NCBI GenBank assembly: GCA_009646425.1
Contig: WJBW01000001.1
Coordinates: 76,143 to 140,142 of the forward strand
DNA from: Burkholderiales bacterium LSUCC0115
Lineage (GTDB): Bacteria > Pseudomonadota > Gammaproteobacteria > Burkholderiales > Burkholderiaceae_A
Length of the DNA stretch: 64,000 nucleotides
Reading direction: 5' to 3'
Shown here: positions 10,652 through 21,618 of the stretch, piece by piece
Position numbering within the stretch: the stretch's first letter is position 1
Layout: the number at the start of each line of letters is the position of its first letter
Program-made: the position numbers and the translations under genes
Notes under the pieces: generated by a model
Told to the model about the DNA's origin: nothing
What the model saw: the letters and a program-made list of their open reading frames with translations, nothing else
Databases searched by the model: none

Positions 10652-11717
10652 GATGAACAAGCCTTTGACGAATCCTGCCATTGTAAGCGCCCAGGCGGCC
10701 ATCGATGCCTTGCAGGGCTATGACACGATCATCGATGTGCGAACACCGGCCGAGTTTGAAGAAGACCATCTACCCGGGGCCATCAACCTGCCAGTTCTGG
10801 ACAATGCCCAGCGGGTTCAAGTGGGCACCCAATACAAGGGCGACGCCTTCACAGCCAAAAAGGTTGGCGCGGCCCTCATGTCCCGCAACATTGCCGAGCA
10901 CCTGGAGTCGGTCCTCATCGACAAGCCCAAGGACTGGCGGCCACTGGTCTATTGCTGGCGAGGGGGCAACCGCAGCGGCGGTCTGGCCACCGTACTGGCC
11001 AAGATCGGCTGGCGGGTGAGCCTGCTAGAGGGAGGCTACAAGGCCTATCGAAGCCTGGTCATCGACCAGCTGCCTCGCCTCGTCGAGCAGCGTGACTTTC
11101 GTGTGGTCTGTGGCCCCACCGGGTCTGGCAAGACCCGGTTGCTCAAGGCCTTGGCCGCCCAGGGCCGTCAGGTGTTGGACCTCGAGGACCTGGCCTGCCA
11201 TCGGGGCTCTCTGCTCGGCGCAGAGCCAGACCGTCCCCAGCCCAGTCAGAAGGCCTTTGAGTCACTGATCTTTGAGGCACTGGGACGCATGAGACCCGGC
11301 GAGCCGATTTTTGTGGAGTCAGAGAGTAAGAAGGTGGGCAACCTGCATGTACCGGACGAGCTCATGCAACGCATGCGGGCCAGCGATTGCATCCAGATCG
11401 ACATGCCCATTGACCAGCGGGTAAGGCTGCTCTGCGAGGAGTATGCCCATTTCCTAAACGATCCTGCTCCGTTGCAGCTGCAGTTTGACAAACTGGTGGA
11501 GCTCGCCGGTCATCAGACGGTGGATCGTTGGCGCGGGCTGGTGGCCGATCAGAACTGGCAGACCCTGGTCGAGGATCTGCTGATCCACCATTACGACCCG
11601 GCCTACCAACGGTCCATCAAGAGAAATTTTCAGAAGGTGGCCCAGGCGCATCGACTGGCGATGGCCTCAGCCCACCAAGCCGATTACAACGCCGCAGCCG
11701 CCAGCTTGTCGGCGTAA
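10650..11717 (+). CDS. mnmH: tRNA 2-selenouridine synthase (2-thiouridine selenation)
   Basis: Converts 2-thiouridine at the tRNA wobble position to 2-selenouridine via geranylation and selenophosphate. An N-terminal rhodanese domain (about 15-140) carries the catalytic Cys in VYCWRGGNRSGG. It is followed by a P-loop domain with [14 protein letters not shown] (about 153-166) and ESESKKVGNLHVP, both family-specific. The start is either ATG 10650 or ATG 10653; an in-frame ATG at 10638 exists but lies deep in the opposite gene. The 3' end overlaps the convergent ppiD-like gene by 34 bases. The enzyme needs selenophosphate from SelD, which is not in this window. Confidence 0.95.
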   Translation: MMNKPLTNPAIVSAQAAIDALQGYDTIIDVRTPAEFEEDHLPGAINLPVLDNAQRVQVGTQYKGDAFTAKKVGAALMSRNIAEHLESVLIDKPKDWRPLVYCWRGGNRSGGLATVLAKIGWRVSLLEGGYKAYRSLVIDQLPRLVEQRDFRVVCGPTGSGKTRLLKALAAQGRQVLDLEDLACHRGSLLGAEPDRPQPSQKAFESLIFEALGRMRPGEPIFVESESKKVGNLHVPDELMQRMRASDCIQIDMPIDQRVRLLCEEYAHFLNDPAPLQLQFDKLVELAGHQTVDRWRGLVADQNWQTLVEDLLIHHYDPAYQRSIKRNFQKVAQAHRLAMASAHQADYNAAAASLSA

Positions 11718-13210
11718 CGCTTGACCTTCAGCCGTGGCTCGAGGTCACGCAGCCAACGGGTCGTGGCCTGCTCACGCTCATAGTTCTGGACAAACTCATA
11801 GGCCTGACCAAGCCGCTGGCTAACGAGGGGTGCCTGAGCACTGTCGAGCGTCTGCCCCACCAGAACAAAGGCGGCGACGCTGCCGTCAGCCGGCAAGGCC
11901 ACCACATCGCCCGCTCGAAGGGCCACCTGAGAAGAGAAAATCTTTTGCGCCAAGGCAGAGACATCAGCGGGCTTCTGAAGGCCCAACTGACTGCCAGCCT
12001 GCGCCAGGTTGCTGCGTGACAGCCTGACCAGCCGACCCTCCACGGCCAGGCTAGCGGCGTCGGTATTGGCAGCAGCAGGCTTCAACTGGTCCGTCTGGGC
12101 CGTCAGCCAAGCCTGTGCCGCAGCAGTGGCCTTCTTGGTTCCTTCAGCCTGCGACCAGTCCGCCTTGAGACGGTCTGTGACGCTGGCCATGGGCATCAGC
12201 TGAGCGGGTGCATGGGCCAGAACCCGGGCGCTGACATACCGCCGGTTGGGCAGCTCCAGGGCCTCTGTGTTGCGACGATCAGCAATGGTCTCTGCAGAGA
12301 ACACCTTGGCGCGGAAGTTGGCATCTTGAAGAACAGCCGAAACCGCTGAGGACAAGCCCGACTGGCTGGTGCGACCATCGCGAGACAGCCCCTTGGCCTG
12401 AACCACCTCGAGCTTGAGCTCCTTGGCCACGGATTCATAGGTCTCGCTCTGCTCATAGACCAAGTTGGTAAACCGCTCGATCTGCTCTGCAGACTTCGGC
12501 GAGGCCAGCACGACCAACTCCAAATCAATGCGCTCGGGCGTCTGGTAGAGCCCTTGGTTTTCTTGATAGAAGCGCTCTAGATCACCAGTCTGCGGCGTGA
12601 GGCCCTTTCTGAAATCAGCAGCCGAGAAGATTTGCAGTCGAACCTGCCGGCTCTCGGTGTCCAGCTGCGCCAGGCGACGTGCCAGGCTGCGCGAGGCAAT
12701 GGCCGAATCTGAGAGCGCCCTGGGCAGCATCTCGGTGGCCAGATCAGCCCGGAGGTTGGCCTCGAATTGATCCGTGGTCAGACCACGCTGCGCCAGGAAA
12801 GCCTTGGCAGTCTCCAGGTCGAAGCGGCCCTGCTTTTGGAACTCAGGGATCTGGGCAATCACGGCCTTGATGGTCTCGTCACTCGGGGCCACGCCCGCTT
12901 GGGCCGTTGCAACGGCCATCATGCGATCAACAATCAGTCGGTCCAGGCTAGCGACGCGTGAAGCTGGGGTATCTAGAGCGCCAACAGAGACCTGTCCGCC
13001 GAGTTGAGCGACTAGGCCATCGAGTGTGGCTCGATGCGCCCGCTCCCAGTCGGGGCGCTCAATGCGCTGACCGTCGACGGTGGCCAAGGTGGTCTGCCCC
13101 GCACCAGGAGAAATCAAATCCCAAGCGCCCACCACCACAAAGGAGGGAACGATGAAGATCAGCAGGACAAACTGAAGGATGCGGCGATTGCCGCGAATGA
13201 ACTCGAGCAT
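11684..13210 (-). CDS. ppiD: PpiD-like periplasmic folding factor lacking the parvulin domain
   Basis: Inner-membrane-anchored chaperone related to PpiD, which works near the SecYEG exit. A single N-terminal membrane segment (about residues 11-30) follows the PpiD-like start MLEFIRGNRR. A SurA_N-like helical region fills 40-215. At the place where PpiD proteins carry the parvulin isomerase domain, the sequence passes from TPERIDLELVVLASPKS straight to ERFTNLVYEQSE (about 225-255), which normally follows that domain. No HIL or FGYHII parvulin motif is present. The length of 508, against about 620-640, fits loss of that single domain. It is probably a chaperone only. tRNA-Asp lies just upstream. 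Confidence 0.87.
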   Translation of the reverse strand: MLEFIRGNRRILQFVLLIFIVPSFVVVGAWDLISPGAGQTTLATVDGQRIERPDWERAHRATLDGLVAQLGGQVSVGALDTPASRVASLDRLIVDRMMAVATAQAGVAPSDETIKAVIAQIPEFQKQGRFDLETAKAFLAQRGLTTDQFEANLRADLATEMLPRALSDSAIASRSLARRLAQLDTESRQVRLQIFSAADFRKGLTPQTGDLERFYQENQGLYQTPERIDLELVVLASPKSAEQIERFTNLVYEQSETYESVAKELKLEVVQAKGLSRDGRTSQSGLSSAVSAVLQDANFRAKVFSAETIADRRNTEALELPNRRYVSARVLAHAPAQLMPMASVTDRLKADWSQAEGTKKATAAAQAWLTAQTDQLKPAAANTDAASLAVEGRLVRLSRSNLAQAGSQLGLQKPADVSALAQKIFSSQVALRAGDVVALPADGSVAAFVLVGQTLDSAQAPLVSQRLGQAYEFVQNYEREQATTRWLRDLEPRLKVKRYADKLAAAAL

Positions 13211-13219
13211 GAGAAAAAT

Positions 13220-13296
13220 TGGCGGAGCGGACGGGACTCGAACCCGCGACCCCCGGCGTGACAGGCCGGTATTCTAACCGACTGAACTACCGCTCC
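13220..13296 (-). tRNA. tRNA-Asp (GTC)
   Basis: 77 bases with encoded CCA. The acceptor stem GGAGCGG pairs with CCGCTCC, the anticodon loop is CTGTCAC (anticodon GTC), and the T loop is GTTCGAGTCC. It nearly matches E. coli tRNA-Asp. It lies 10 bases upstream of the ppiD-like gene on the same strand and 47 bases downstream of tRNA-Val. Confidence 0.98.
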
Positions 13297-13343
13297 GCGC
13301 GAAGAAAAACAGCATTCTACATCAGCATTTGACAATGCACCGG

Positions 13344-13419
13344 TGGTGGGTGCTGAGAGGCTCGAACTCCCGACCTACGCCTTGTAAGGGCGCCGCTCTA
13401 CCAACTGAGCTAAGCACCC
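13344..13419 (-). tRNA. tRNA-Val (TAC)
   Basis: 76 bases with encoded CCA. The acceptor stem is GGGTGCT/AGCACCC, the anticodon loop is CTTACAA (anticodon TAC), and the D arm TAGCTCAGTTGGTAGAGC is typical. It is followed by tRNA-Asp on the same strand, so the two are probably one transcript. The hupB terminator lies upstream. Confidence 0.98.
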
Positions 13420-13451
13420 CGGACATTGCAAAGACCGCGTAGTGTAAAGAA

Positions 13452-13480
13452 AAAAGGCGCGTCGATCAAACGCGCCTTTT
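13452..13480 (-). terminator. Intrinsic terminator after hupB
   Basis: A perfect 10-base-pair stem (AAAAGGCGCG/CGCGCCTTTT) with a nine-base loop, followed on the minus strand by a T run. It starts 47 bases after the hupB stop and separates hupB from the tRNA pair. Confidence 0.88.
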
Positions 13481-13526
13481 GAGCGTTGCACACCAGGATA
13501 TGCCTGGCGTGCAGCCGCAGATGCGA

Positions 13527-13799
13527 TTAGTTCAGCGCGTCCTTCAGGGCCTTGCCTGGGCGGAACTTGGGCAGCTTGGAAGCCTTGATCTTGATGGTCT
13601 CACCGGTGCGAGGGTTGCGACCCGCACGCGCTGCACGCTTGCTCACTGCAAAGGTGCCGAAGCCAACCAGCGTCACCGAGCCGCCCTTTTTGAGCGTGGT
13701 CCGTACGCCACCAATAACGGCTTCGAGTGCTCGACCGGCAGCAGCCTTGGAGATGTCGGCCTGCTTGGCGATGTGTTCGATGAGATCTGTTTTGTTCAT
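13527..13799 (-). CDS. hupB: DNA-binding protein HU
   Basis: Nucleoid protein that bends and compacts DNA, 90 residues. It begins [21 protein letters not shown] and has the HU DNA-binding arm with [22 protein letters not shown] (about 46-68) and the intercalating Pro in RNPRTG. ATG 13799 has an AGGAG-like site (GGGACTCCTAC) upstream. It lies downstream of lon, as in many proteobacteria, but has its own predicted promoter and a strong terminator. Confidence 0.97.
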   Translation of the reverse strand: MNKTDLIEHIAKQADISKAAAGRALEAVIGGVRTTLKKGGSVTLVGFGTFAVSKRAARAGRNPRTGETIKIKASKLPKFRPGKALKDALN

Positions 13800-13859
13800 G
13801 TAGGAGTCCCTGAGTTAGTGTGAAGAAACGCTTGTGTGATGTCCTCGATTGGTTGATCT

Positions 13860-13888
13860 ATTTAAACCCTGTACGCTTCGCAGGTCAA
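13860..13888 (-). promoter_or_regulatory. Predicted sigma-70 promoter of hupB
   Basis: On the minus strand TTGACC (13883-13888) is spaced 17 bases from TTAAAT (13860-13865), giving a predicted leader of about 50 bases before the hupB ATG. Five of six -35 bases and four of six -10 bases match the consensus. Inferred from sequence alone. Confidence 0.55.
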
Positions 13889-13896
13889 GTCAGGAC

Positions 13897-13920
13897 CTCC
13901 CCGCAAAGCCATGCGGGGAG
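13897..13920 (-). terminator. Hairpin after lon, without T run
   Basis: A nine-base-pair GC-rich stem (CTCCCCGCA/TGCGGGGAG) with a six-base loop, 15 bases after the lon stop. No T run follows, so it may stabilise or trim the lon mRNA end instead of terminating. It lies close to the hupB -35 box. Confidence 0.4.
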
Positions 13921-13935
13921 CCGTTTCGCAACAAA

Positions 13936-16359
13936 TCAATGTTTTAGCGTCTCGGTGGAAGCGGCTGGTGCAGGCTCTGCCGAGACCGGAGCAGGCTGAG
14001 TCTGACCCGCAACCGGCTCTGGCAGTGGCGTGGGTGTCTGGGCGAGAGCGTGCTCCAGCACCTGATCGATCCATTTGACTGGAACAATCTCCAGTGCGTT
14101 CTTCACGTTCACCGGAATCTCGGCCAAGTCCCGAACATTCTGCTCGGGGATCAGCACCTTCTTGATCCCGCCTCGGTGAGCTGCCAAGAGTTTTTCTTTG
14201 AGGCCACCGATCTGAAGAACCTCTCCACGAAGCGTGATCTCACCGGTCATGGCCACATCGGCCCGAACCGCAATGCCCGTGAGCGCTGAGACCATGGCTG
14301 TGGTCATGGCGATACCCGCGCTCGGACCGTCTTTGGGGGTCGCACCCTCCGGGGCGTGGATGTGCAGGTCTTTCTTCTCGAAGACGTCATCGGCGATGCC
14401 CAGGCGACGTGCACGGGCACGGACCACAGAGCGGGCTGCCTCGACAGATTCCTTCATCACATCACCGAGAGAACCCGTTCGGGTGATAGCGCCCTTACCA
14501 GGCATCACCGCTGCTTCAATCATGAGCAACTCACCACCGACCTCGGTCCAGGCCAAGCCAGTCACCTCTCCAACCTGGTCCTCTTTTTCGGCCACACCAA
14601 AGGTGAACTTCTTGACCGCCAGGAATTCCTCGATGTTCTCGGCGGAAACAGCAACAGCACCCTCGGCCTTCTGCGTCAGGATCATGCGAACCACCTTGCG
14701 GCAGATCTTGGAGATCTCACGCTCCAGGCTGCGAACGCCGGCTTCTCGTGTGTAGGACCGAATGATCTCGCGCACCGCGTCCTCCGAGACGGAGATCTCC
14801 TCGGGCTTGAGGCCCGTGAGCTTGATCTGCTTGGGCAGCAGATAGCGCTGGGCGATGTTGACCTTCTCGTCCTCGGTGTAACCCGACAGGCGAATGACCT
14901 CCATCCGGTCCAACAGGGCTGGGGGAATGTTCAGCGAGTTGGCGGTGGCGACAAACATGACATCGGACAGGTCGTACTCCACCTCGACGTAATGATCGGT
15001 AAACGAGTGGTTCTGCTCCGGGTCCAGGACCTCTAACAAGGCGCTGGCAGGGTCGCCGCGGAAATCCATACCCATCTTGTCGACTTCGTCGAGCAGAAAG
15101 AGCGGGTTGCGCACGCCAACCTTGGACAGGCTGCTGAGAATCTTGCCCGGCATGGAGCCAATGTAGGTGCGGCGATGGCCGCGAATCTCTGATTCGTCGC
15201 GCACGCCACCCAGAGCCATGCGGACAAACTTGCGGTTGGTGGCGCGGGCGATCGACTGACCCAGCGAGGTCTTGCCCACACCCGGAGGGCCCACCAGGCA
15301 GAGAATGGGAGCCTTGACCTTGTCGACCCGGCGCTGCACGGCCAGGGCTTCCAGGATGCGCTCCTTGACCTTCTCCAGTCCAAAGTGCTCCTTGTCGAGG
15401 ATTTCCTCGGCATGCACCAGATCGATGTTGACCTTGCTCTTTTTCTTCCAGGGCAGTCCAACCAGGGCGTCGATGTAGTTGCGAACCACCGTGGCCTCGG
15501 CCGACATGGGCGACATCATGCGCAGTTTTTTGAGTTCGGCCTGCGCCTTGTCGCGAGCCTCTTTGGGCATGCGAGCGGCCTTGATCTTTTTGTCGAGTTC
15601 ATCGAGCTCGTTGTCCTCGCCCTCGCCAAGCTCCTTTTGAATGGCCTTGACCTGCTCGTTGAGGTAGTACTCGCGCTGGCTCTTTTCCATCTGACGCTTG
15701 ACGCGGCCACGGATGCGTTTTTCGACCTGCAGGATGTCGAGCTCGGTCTCGATCTGGGCCAGCAGCTTCTCAAGCCTTTCAGAGACGGGCATCACCTCGA
15801 GGATCTCCTGCTTCTGCTCTAGCTTCATGGGCAGATGCGCCGCAATGGTGTCGGCCAGGCGACCCGGCTCCTCGATGCTCACCAGGCTGTTCAGAATCTC
15901 GGCGGGGATCTTTTTGTTGAGTTTGACGAACTGGTCGAACTGGGCGAGCAGCGTGCGGCGCAGGGCCTCGGTCTCGGGGTTGTCCTTTTCGTCCAGAATA
16001 ATCGGTCGGCACTCGGCCACCAGATGCTCACCGTTGTCCTGCATGTCCAGCAAGGTGGCCCTCTGGCTGCCTTCCACCAATACCTTCACGGTGCCATCGG
16101 GCAGCTTGAGCATCTGCAGAATGCTGGCCAGGCAACCAATCTTGTAGATGTCGTCCAGGCTGGGGTCATCCTGGGTGGGAGATTTCTGGGCGGCCAGCAG
16201 AATGTGGCTGCCAGCCTCCATGGCCCGTTCCATCGCCTTGATAGATTTGGGACGCCCAACAAACAGCGGGATAACCATGTGCGGAAAGACCACCACATCT
16301 CGCAGTGGCAGCATGGGCAGCACGGTTTGGTCAGCAGGGAGTAACTCGGTCTTGGACAT
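13936..16359 (-). CDS. lon: ATP-dependent protease Lon
   Basis: Cytosolic AAA+ serine protease that degrades misfolded and regulatory proteins. It has 807 residues. The N-terminal LON domain starts [17 protein letters not shown]. The Walker [14 protein letters not shown] and Walker [10 protein letters not shown] lie in the middle of the protein. The Ser of the Ser-Lys dyad is in [15 protein letters not shown], and the Lys region is [19 protein letters not shown] Pro/Ala-rich tail of about 30 residues after the protease domain is variable. Only 56 bases separate it from clpX, so any separate heat-shock promoter probably lies there or within clpX. Confidence 0.98.
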   Translation of the reverse strand: MSKTELLPADQTVLPMLPLRDVVVFPHMVIPLFVGRPKSIKAMERAMEAGSHILLAAQKSPTQDDPSLDDIYKIGCLASILQMLKLPDGTVKVLVEGSQRATLLDMQDNGEHLVAECRPIILDEKDNPETEALRRTLLAQFDQFVKLNKKIPAEILNSLVSIEEPGRLADTIAAHLPMKLEQKQEILEVMPVSERLEKLLAQIETELDILQVEKRIRGRVKRQMEKSQREYYLNEQVKAIQKELGEGEDNELDELDKKIKAARMPKEARDKAQAELKKLRMMSPMSAEATVVRNYIDALVGLPWKKKSKVNIDLVHAEEILDKEHFGLEKVKERILEALAVQRRVDKVKAPILCLVGPPGVGKTSLGQSIARATNRKFVRMALGGVRDESEIRGHRRTYIGSMPGKILSSLSKVGVRNPLFLLDEVDKMGMDFRGDPASALLEVLDPEQNHSFTDHYVEVEYDLSDVMFVATANSLNIPPALLDRMEVIRLSGYTEDEKVNIAQRYLLPKQIKLTGLKPEEISVSEDAVREIIRSYTREAGVRSLEREISKICRKVVRMILTQKAEGAVAVSAENIEEFLAVKKFTFGVAEKEDQVGEVTGLAWTEVGGELLMIEAAVMPGKGAITRTGSLGDVMKESVEAARSVVRARARRLGIADDVFEKKDLHIHAPEGATPKDGPSAGIAMTTAMVSALTGIAVRADVAMTGEITLRGEVLQIGGLKEKLLAAHRGGIKKVLIPEQNVRDLAEIPVNVKNALEIVPVKWIDQVLEHALAQTPTPLPEPVAGQTQPAPVSAEPAPAASTETLKH

Positions 16360-16415
16360 GATAAATTCCTTTGGTGTCCTTCAAAACTGGGGGTGAGCCA
16401 GCCCTATTTCAAGCC

Positions 16416-17693
<1,278 letters not shown>

Positions 17694-17744
17694 CCATGCC
17701 TCCGGGCCAAGCCCCAAATCTTTGGCTGACGGCTTGTGTCAGCA

Positions 17745-18365
17745 TCAGTCGCGGTTTACCAAAACCCGATCAATTAATCCGTACTTTAGCGCATCATCGG
17801 AAGACATGAAGTTGTCCCGATCGGTGTCACGCGCGATGGTCTCCAGCGACTGTCCAGTGCGCTCGGCCAGAATGCTGTTGAGCTTGTCACGCAAGGACAG
17901 AATCTCGCGGGCGTGAATCTCGATGTCAGAGGCCTGTCCTTGAACACCACCCAAAGGCTGATGGATCATCACGCGGCTGTTGGGCAGCGCAAAGCGCTTG
18001 CCCTTCTCGCCAGCAGCCAGCAGGAAAGCGCCCATGCTGGCGGCCATGCCCATGCACAGGGTGCTGACGGCTGGCTTGATGAACTGCATGGTGTCGTAGA
18101 TGGCCAGGCCGGCGGAGACAGAGCCACCTGGCGAATTGATGTAGAGCGAGACGTCCTTGTCGGGATTCTCGGACTCCAGGAACAGTAGCTGGGCAATGAC
18201 CAGGTTGGCAGACTGATCGTTGACAGGCCCAACCAGAAAGACCACGCGTTCACGCAGCAGGCGCGAATAGATGTCGTAGGCCCGCTCACCACGGCCTGAC
18301 TGCTCAATGACCATGGGCACCAGGCCCAGGCCGCGGATCTCTTCTGTGCTGTGCATATTAGGCAT
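17745..18365 (-). CDS. clpP: ATP-dependent Clp protease proteolytic subunit ClpP
   Basis: Tetradecameric serine protease core. It has 206 residues. The catalytic Ser is in [14 protein letters not shown] and His in [13 protein letters not shown], with the Asp further on in the [11 protein letters not shown] region. The start is ATG 18365, which overlaps the tig stop by eight bases; ATG 18356 also fits. The overlap implies translational coupling to tig, which is plausible because trigger factor and ClpP both act on newly made proteins. Confidence 0.97.
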   Translation of the reverse strand: MPNMHSTEEIRGLGLVPMVIEQSGRGERAYDIYSRLLRERVVFLVGPVNDQSANLVIAQLLFLESENPDKDVSLYINSPGGSVSAGLAIYDTMQFIKPAVSTLCMGMAASMGAFLLAAGEKGKRFALPNSRVMIHQPLGGVQGQASDIEIHAREILSLRDKLNSILAERTGQSLETIARDTDRDNFMSSDDALKYGLIDRVLVNRD

Positions 18366-19683
18366 TGCCCTCTTTCATGAGTTCATCAACCGTCATGGAC
18401 TTGGTGGTCGTCTTGGCACCCTGGGAGGCCCAGTTCACCACGTTGTCTTCAATCACCACAGCCTCAGCCTCGGCACGACGTTCAGGGTTCGACAGCGTCC
18501 AGCGAATAAATTCCTCGGGCTTTTCGTAGCTCTCGGCCATCTCGGCCAGCATGGCTCGAACCTGCTCCTCGGTCGCCTGCAGATTCTCGGCGCGAACGAT
18601 CGCACCCACCAGCAAGCCTAGTCGAACGCGCTTGGTCGCCTGCTCTGCAAACAGCTCGGCCGGAATAGGCGCATCTTTGACGTTCATGCCGCGAGAGACC
18701 ATGTCCTGACGCATGCCGTCGGCCATGCGCTGAGACTCCGACTGCACCAAGGCTTTGGGCACGTCAAACGTCGAGACCACCATCAGGGCGTCCATGGCGG
18801 CCTGCTTGGTCTTGGCTTTGCAACGACCGCTTACCTCCCGCTTGAGGTTCTTTTCCACATCGTCGCGCAGCTTGGCAAGACCGCCCTCGGCGATGCCAAA
18901 AGACTTGGCCAACTCATCGTCGAGCGCTGGCAGCTCAGGACCCAGCACCTCGTGCAGGGTCACGGTGAACTCACCAGTCTTGCCCGCCAATTTTTCGGCA
19001 CGGTAGTCGGATGGGAAACTCAACGGAAAGGTCTTCTCTTCGCCGGCCTTCATGCCGACCACCGCACGATCGAACTCGGGGAGCATCTGGCCAGCCCCAA
19101 CCACAAACCGAAAGTCCTTGGCCGCGCCGCCCTCGAAGGGCTCACCGTCAAGCGATCCCTTGAAGTCGACCCGAACCTGGTCGTCGTCTTGGGCGGCCCG
19201 ATCCGCCGTCTTGTAATTCACCTTCTGCTTGCGCAGGGTCTCGATGGTCTTGTCCACGTCTGCAGCGGTCACCTCGCAAGCGACCGTCTCGTAGCTCAGG
19301 CTGGCCCGATCGGGTACCGATACCTCTGGGTAGATCTCGATGGTGGCCTCGAAGGTCATGGTGGTGGCCTCTGCGCCAGCCGACCCATCCTGGGTAGGCT
19401 TGATCTCGGGCGGGCCTGCCGGACGCAGGTTTTGAGCAATGACCGTCTCGCTGTACACACGGCTGACCACATCCCCAATGGCCTCAGACTGGGCTTGCGG
19501 GCCATAGGTCTGCTGCACCACCTTCATGGGCACCTTGCCAGGGCGGAATCCCGGCATCTTCATCTTCTTGCCCATTTGGGTGAGCTTTTTCAGGGCCAGG
19601 GTCTCGACCTCTGCCATGGCAACGGTCAGGGTTAACTTACGCTCGAGGCTCGAGGCCAGGGTTTGGGTGCTATCAGCAGTCAT
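18358..19683 (-). CDS. tig: Trigger factor, ribosome-associated chaperone
   Basis: Peptidyl-prolyl isomerase and chaperone at the ribosome exit tunnel. It has 441 residues. The ribosome-binding signature [14 protein letters not shown] is near residues 45-58. The FKBP-like domain (about 155-245) includes [20 protein letters not shown], and the C-terminal helical arms complete the protein. ATG 19683 lies 25 bases downstream of tRNA-Leu, the classical arrangement in which the tRNA and tig may share a transcript. Confidence 0.97.
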   Translation of the reverse strand: MTADSTQTLASSLERKLTLTVAMAEVETLALKKLTQMGKKMKMPGFRPGKVPMKVVQQTYGPQAQSEAIGDVVSRVYSETVIAQNLRPAGPPEIKPTQDGSAGAEATTMTFEATIEIYPEVSVPDRASLSYETVACEVTAADVDKTIETLRKQKVNYKTADRAAQDDDQVRVDFKGSLDGEPFEGGAAKDFRFVVGAGQMLPEFDRAVVGMKAGEEKTFPLSFPSDYRAEKLAGKTGEFTVTLHEVLGPELPALDDELAKSFGIAEGGLAKLRDDVEKNLKREVSGRCKAKTKQAAMDALMVVSTFDVPKALVQSESQRMADGMRQDMVSRGMNVKDAPIPAELFAEQATKRVRLGLLVGAIVRAENLQATEEQVRAMLAEMAESYEKPEEFIRWTLSNPERRAEAEAVVIEDNVVNWASQGAKTTTKSMTVDELMKEGNA

Positions 19684-19708
19684 CTCAAAAACTCATTCAA
19701 AAGAAAAA

Positions 19709-19796
<88 letters not shown>

Positions 19797-19834
19797 AGTC
19801 GAACCGCCATTGTATCGAAACCCACAACACTAGA

Positions 19835-20734
19835 ATGACGGGCATGGTCCGCGAAACGGTGCATGGTGCAAACCACTACGAGAATTTTCCAGTCGGCTCT
19901 TACCTGCTGCCAGCCGGTATTCGCGCCGAGGTCCTCGCGGTCTACCGACTCGCTCGACTCGCCGACGACATCGCAGACGAGGGCAGCCTGTCCAGCACCG
20001 AGCGTCTGAACCAACTCGCTGCCATCCGGGCCTGCCTCATCACAGGCACACCCACCGCTGACCCAGACACCGATCTGGCCTGCAAGGCCTTGGCGCAGAC
20101 CCTGACCAATCGAGGGCTTTCCCTAGACTGGATGCTCAAGCTGTTGACCGCCTTCGAGTACGACGCAGCCCATCAGCCCTTCGCAGACTGGTCTGCGGTC
20201 TACCGCTATTGCGAGCACTCCGCCAACCCGGTGGGCCGCATGATGCTGGGACTTGCAGGACTAGACTGTGACGACCAGACCGCCACGGCGCCGGCGCAAC
20301 GACTGACCCTGGCCAGCGCAGACGCCATTTGCACCGGTCTGCAACTCGTTAACTTTGCCCAAGACTTCTCGCAGGATCTGGCGCGAGGCCGCCCCACTCT
20401 GCCCCAGTCGGAATGGCCCCACGAGGACCTCGAGCGCTGGCCCGAGCTTGCGCCAAAGACACGATCCCAGATGGTGATGGCCCTGCTCGAGCGTGGCGAG
20501 CGATGCCTGATCAACGGCAAGCCCCTGCTAGGTCAGCTCAAGGTCAGCCTCAAGCCCGAGTTGCGGTTTCGGCTCAGCGTCGAAATCGAGGCCACGAGGC
20601 TGGGTGGTCTGGCCATGGCAGCCCGCATTCGACAAGATCCCTTGGCCTGTTGGCAAAAAGGCCCAAAGCTTGGAGGGCTGACCTTTGCCAGGCTCTTTGG
20701 ATCGGCGCTTCTCCGTTACAGTCGGGCCTCATGA
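19835..20734 (+). CDS. hpnC: Hydroxysqualene synthase HpnC
   Basis: Squalene/phytoene-synthase-family enzyme that converts presqualene diphosphate to hydroxysqualene in the three-step squalene route. It has 299 residues from ATG 19835 (ATG 19844 is the alternative; neither has a strong ribosome binding site). The N-terminal HGANHYENFPVGSYLLP is typical of HpnC. The two Asp-rich diphosphate-binding motifs are LADDIADE (about 39-46) and NFAQDFSQD (about 173-181). The stop overlaps the hpnD ATG (ATGA), and the order hpnC-hpnD-hpnE supports the assignment. Confidence 0.93.
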   Translation: MTGMVRETVHGANHYENFPVGSYLLPAGIRAEVLAVYRLARLADDIADEGSLSSTERLNQLAAIRACLITGTPTADPDTDLACKALAQTLTNRGLSLDWMLKLLTAFEYDAAHQPFADWSAVYRYCEHSANPVGRMMLGLAGLDCDDQTATAPAQRLTLASADAICTGLQLVNFAQDFSQDLARGRPTLPQSEWPHEDLERWPELAPKTRSQMVMALLERGERCLINGKPLLGQLKVSLKPELRFRLSVEIEATRLGGLAMAARIRQDPLACWQKGPKLGGLTFARLFGSALLRYSRAS

Positions 20735-21618
20735 CGCCACAAGCCTACTGCGCCCAAAAGACCGCCAGCGCCTCGTCCAGCTTCACTGCGGCCTTTCGAT
20801 TGCTCGATCCCAGGCGGCGGGCGGCCATGGAGGCGCTCTACGCCTTTTGCCGAGAAGTCGACGATGTGGCAGACGACTGCTCCGATCAGGCCGTGGCCCA
20901 GACCACCTTGAACTGGTGGCGCAGCCAATTGATCGCGCGGGCTGACCGGGCTGACGGGGCTGACCACTCAGGTTCAGACGGGCAAGCGTCGGGTACCGTC
21001 TGCCACCCGGTCATCCAAGCACTAGGCCCGGTCATCGACGACTTTGACCTGCCCATTGACGATCTCGCTCTGATCATCACCGGTGTGGAGCGTGACCTCT
21101 ACCCACTCCAGTTCAACGACTGGTCAGCCCTGGATGACTACTGTGATAAGGTCGCCGGCGCGGTGGGTCGCCTATCGGCCCGGATCTTTGGTCGGGTCGA
21201 TGAGGCGGTCCTGCGGTATGCCAGTGGACTGGGCCTGGCCCTGCAGTACACCAATATTCTTCGCGACATCGGCGAGGACGCTCGGCGCCAAAGGGTCTAT
21301 CTGCCGGAGGCCCTGCTCCACGCCCATGGCCTGCATCGTGCCGATGTGCTGTCGCTTGGCCAGACCCCACAGCTCACCGAAGCCCTGGCTGAACTGGCCC
21401 AAAGAGCGCATGGACTCTACGACCAGGCCCTGGACGATCTGCCAGCCTGGGCTGTGGCCCAACAACGACCCGGACTGGTCATGGCCGCCATCTATCGAGA
21501 CTTGCTCAAAGTCATCCAAGAATCGGACTACCAGGTGCTTCACCAACGCATCGCCCTGACGCCGTCTCGCAAGCTCTGGCTGGGACTCAAGACCATGGCG
21601 GGATGGCTGCCTCGCTAA
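20731..21618 (+). CDS. hpnD: Presqualene diphosphate synthase HpnD
   Basis: Joins two farnesyl diphosphates into presqualene diphosphate. It has 295 residues from the ATGA overlap start at 20731, although the frame is open further upstream. SSFTAAFRLLDPRRRAAMEALYAFCREVDDVADDC contains the first Asp-rich motif, and QYTNILRDIGEDARRQRVYLP is the second and is characteristic. An insertion of short Ala-Asp-Gly repeats near residue 70 (bases about 20940-20966) is unusual but lies in a loop. The 3' end overlaps hpnE by 16 bases. Confidence 0.94.
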   Translation: MTPQAYCAQKTASASSSFTAAFRLLDPRRRAAMEALYAFCREVDDVADDCSDQAVAQTTLNWWRSQLIARADRADGADHSGSDGQASGTVCHPVIQALGPVIDDFDLPIDDLALIITGVERDLYPLQFNDWSALDDYCDKVAGAVGRLSARIFGRVDEAVLRYASGLGLALQYTNILRDIGEDARRQRVYLPEALLHAHGLHRADVLSLGQTPQLTEALAELAQRAHGLYDQALDDLPAWAVAQQRPGLVMAAIYRDLLKVIQESDYQVLHQRIALTPSRKLWLGLKTMAGWLPR

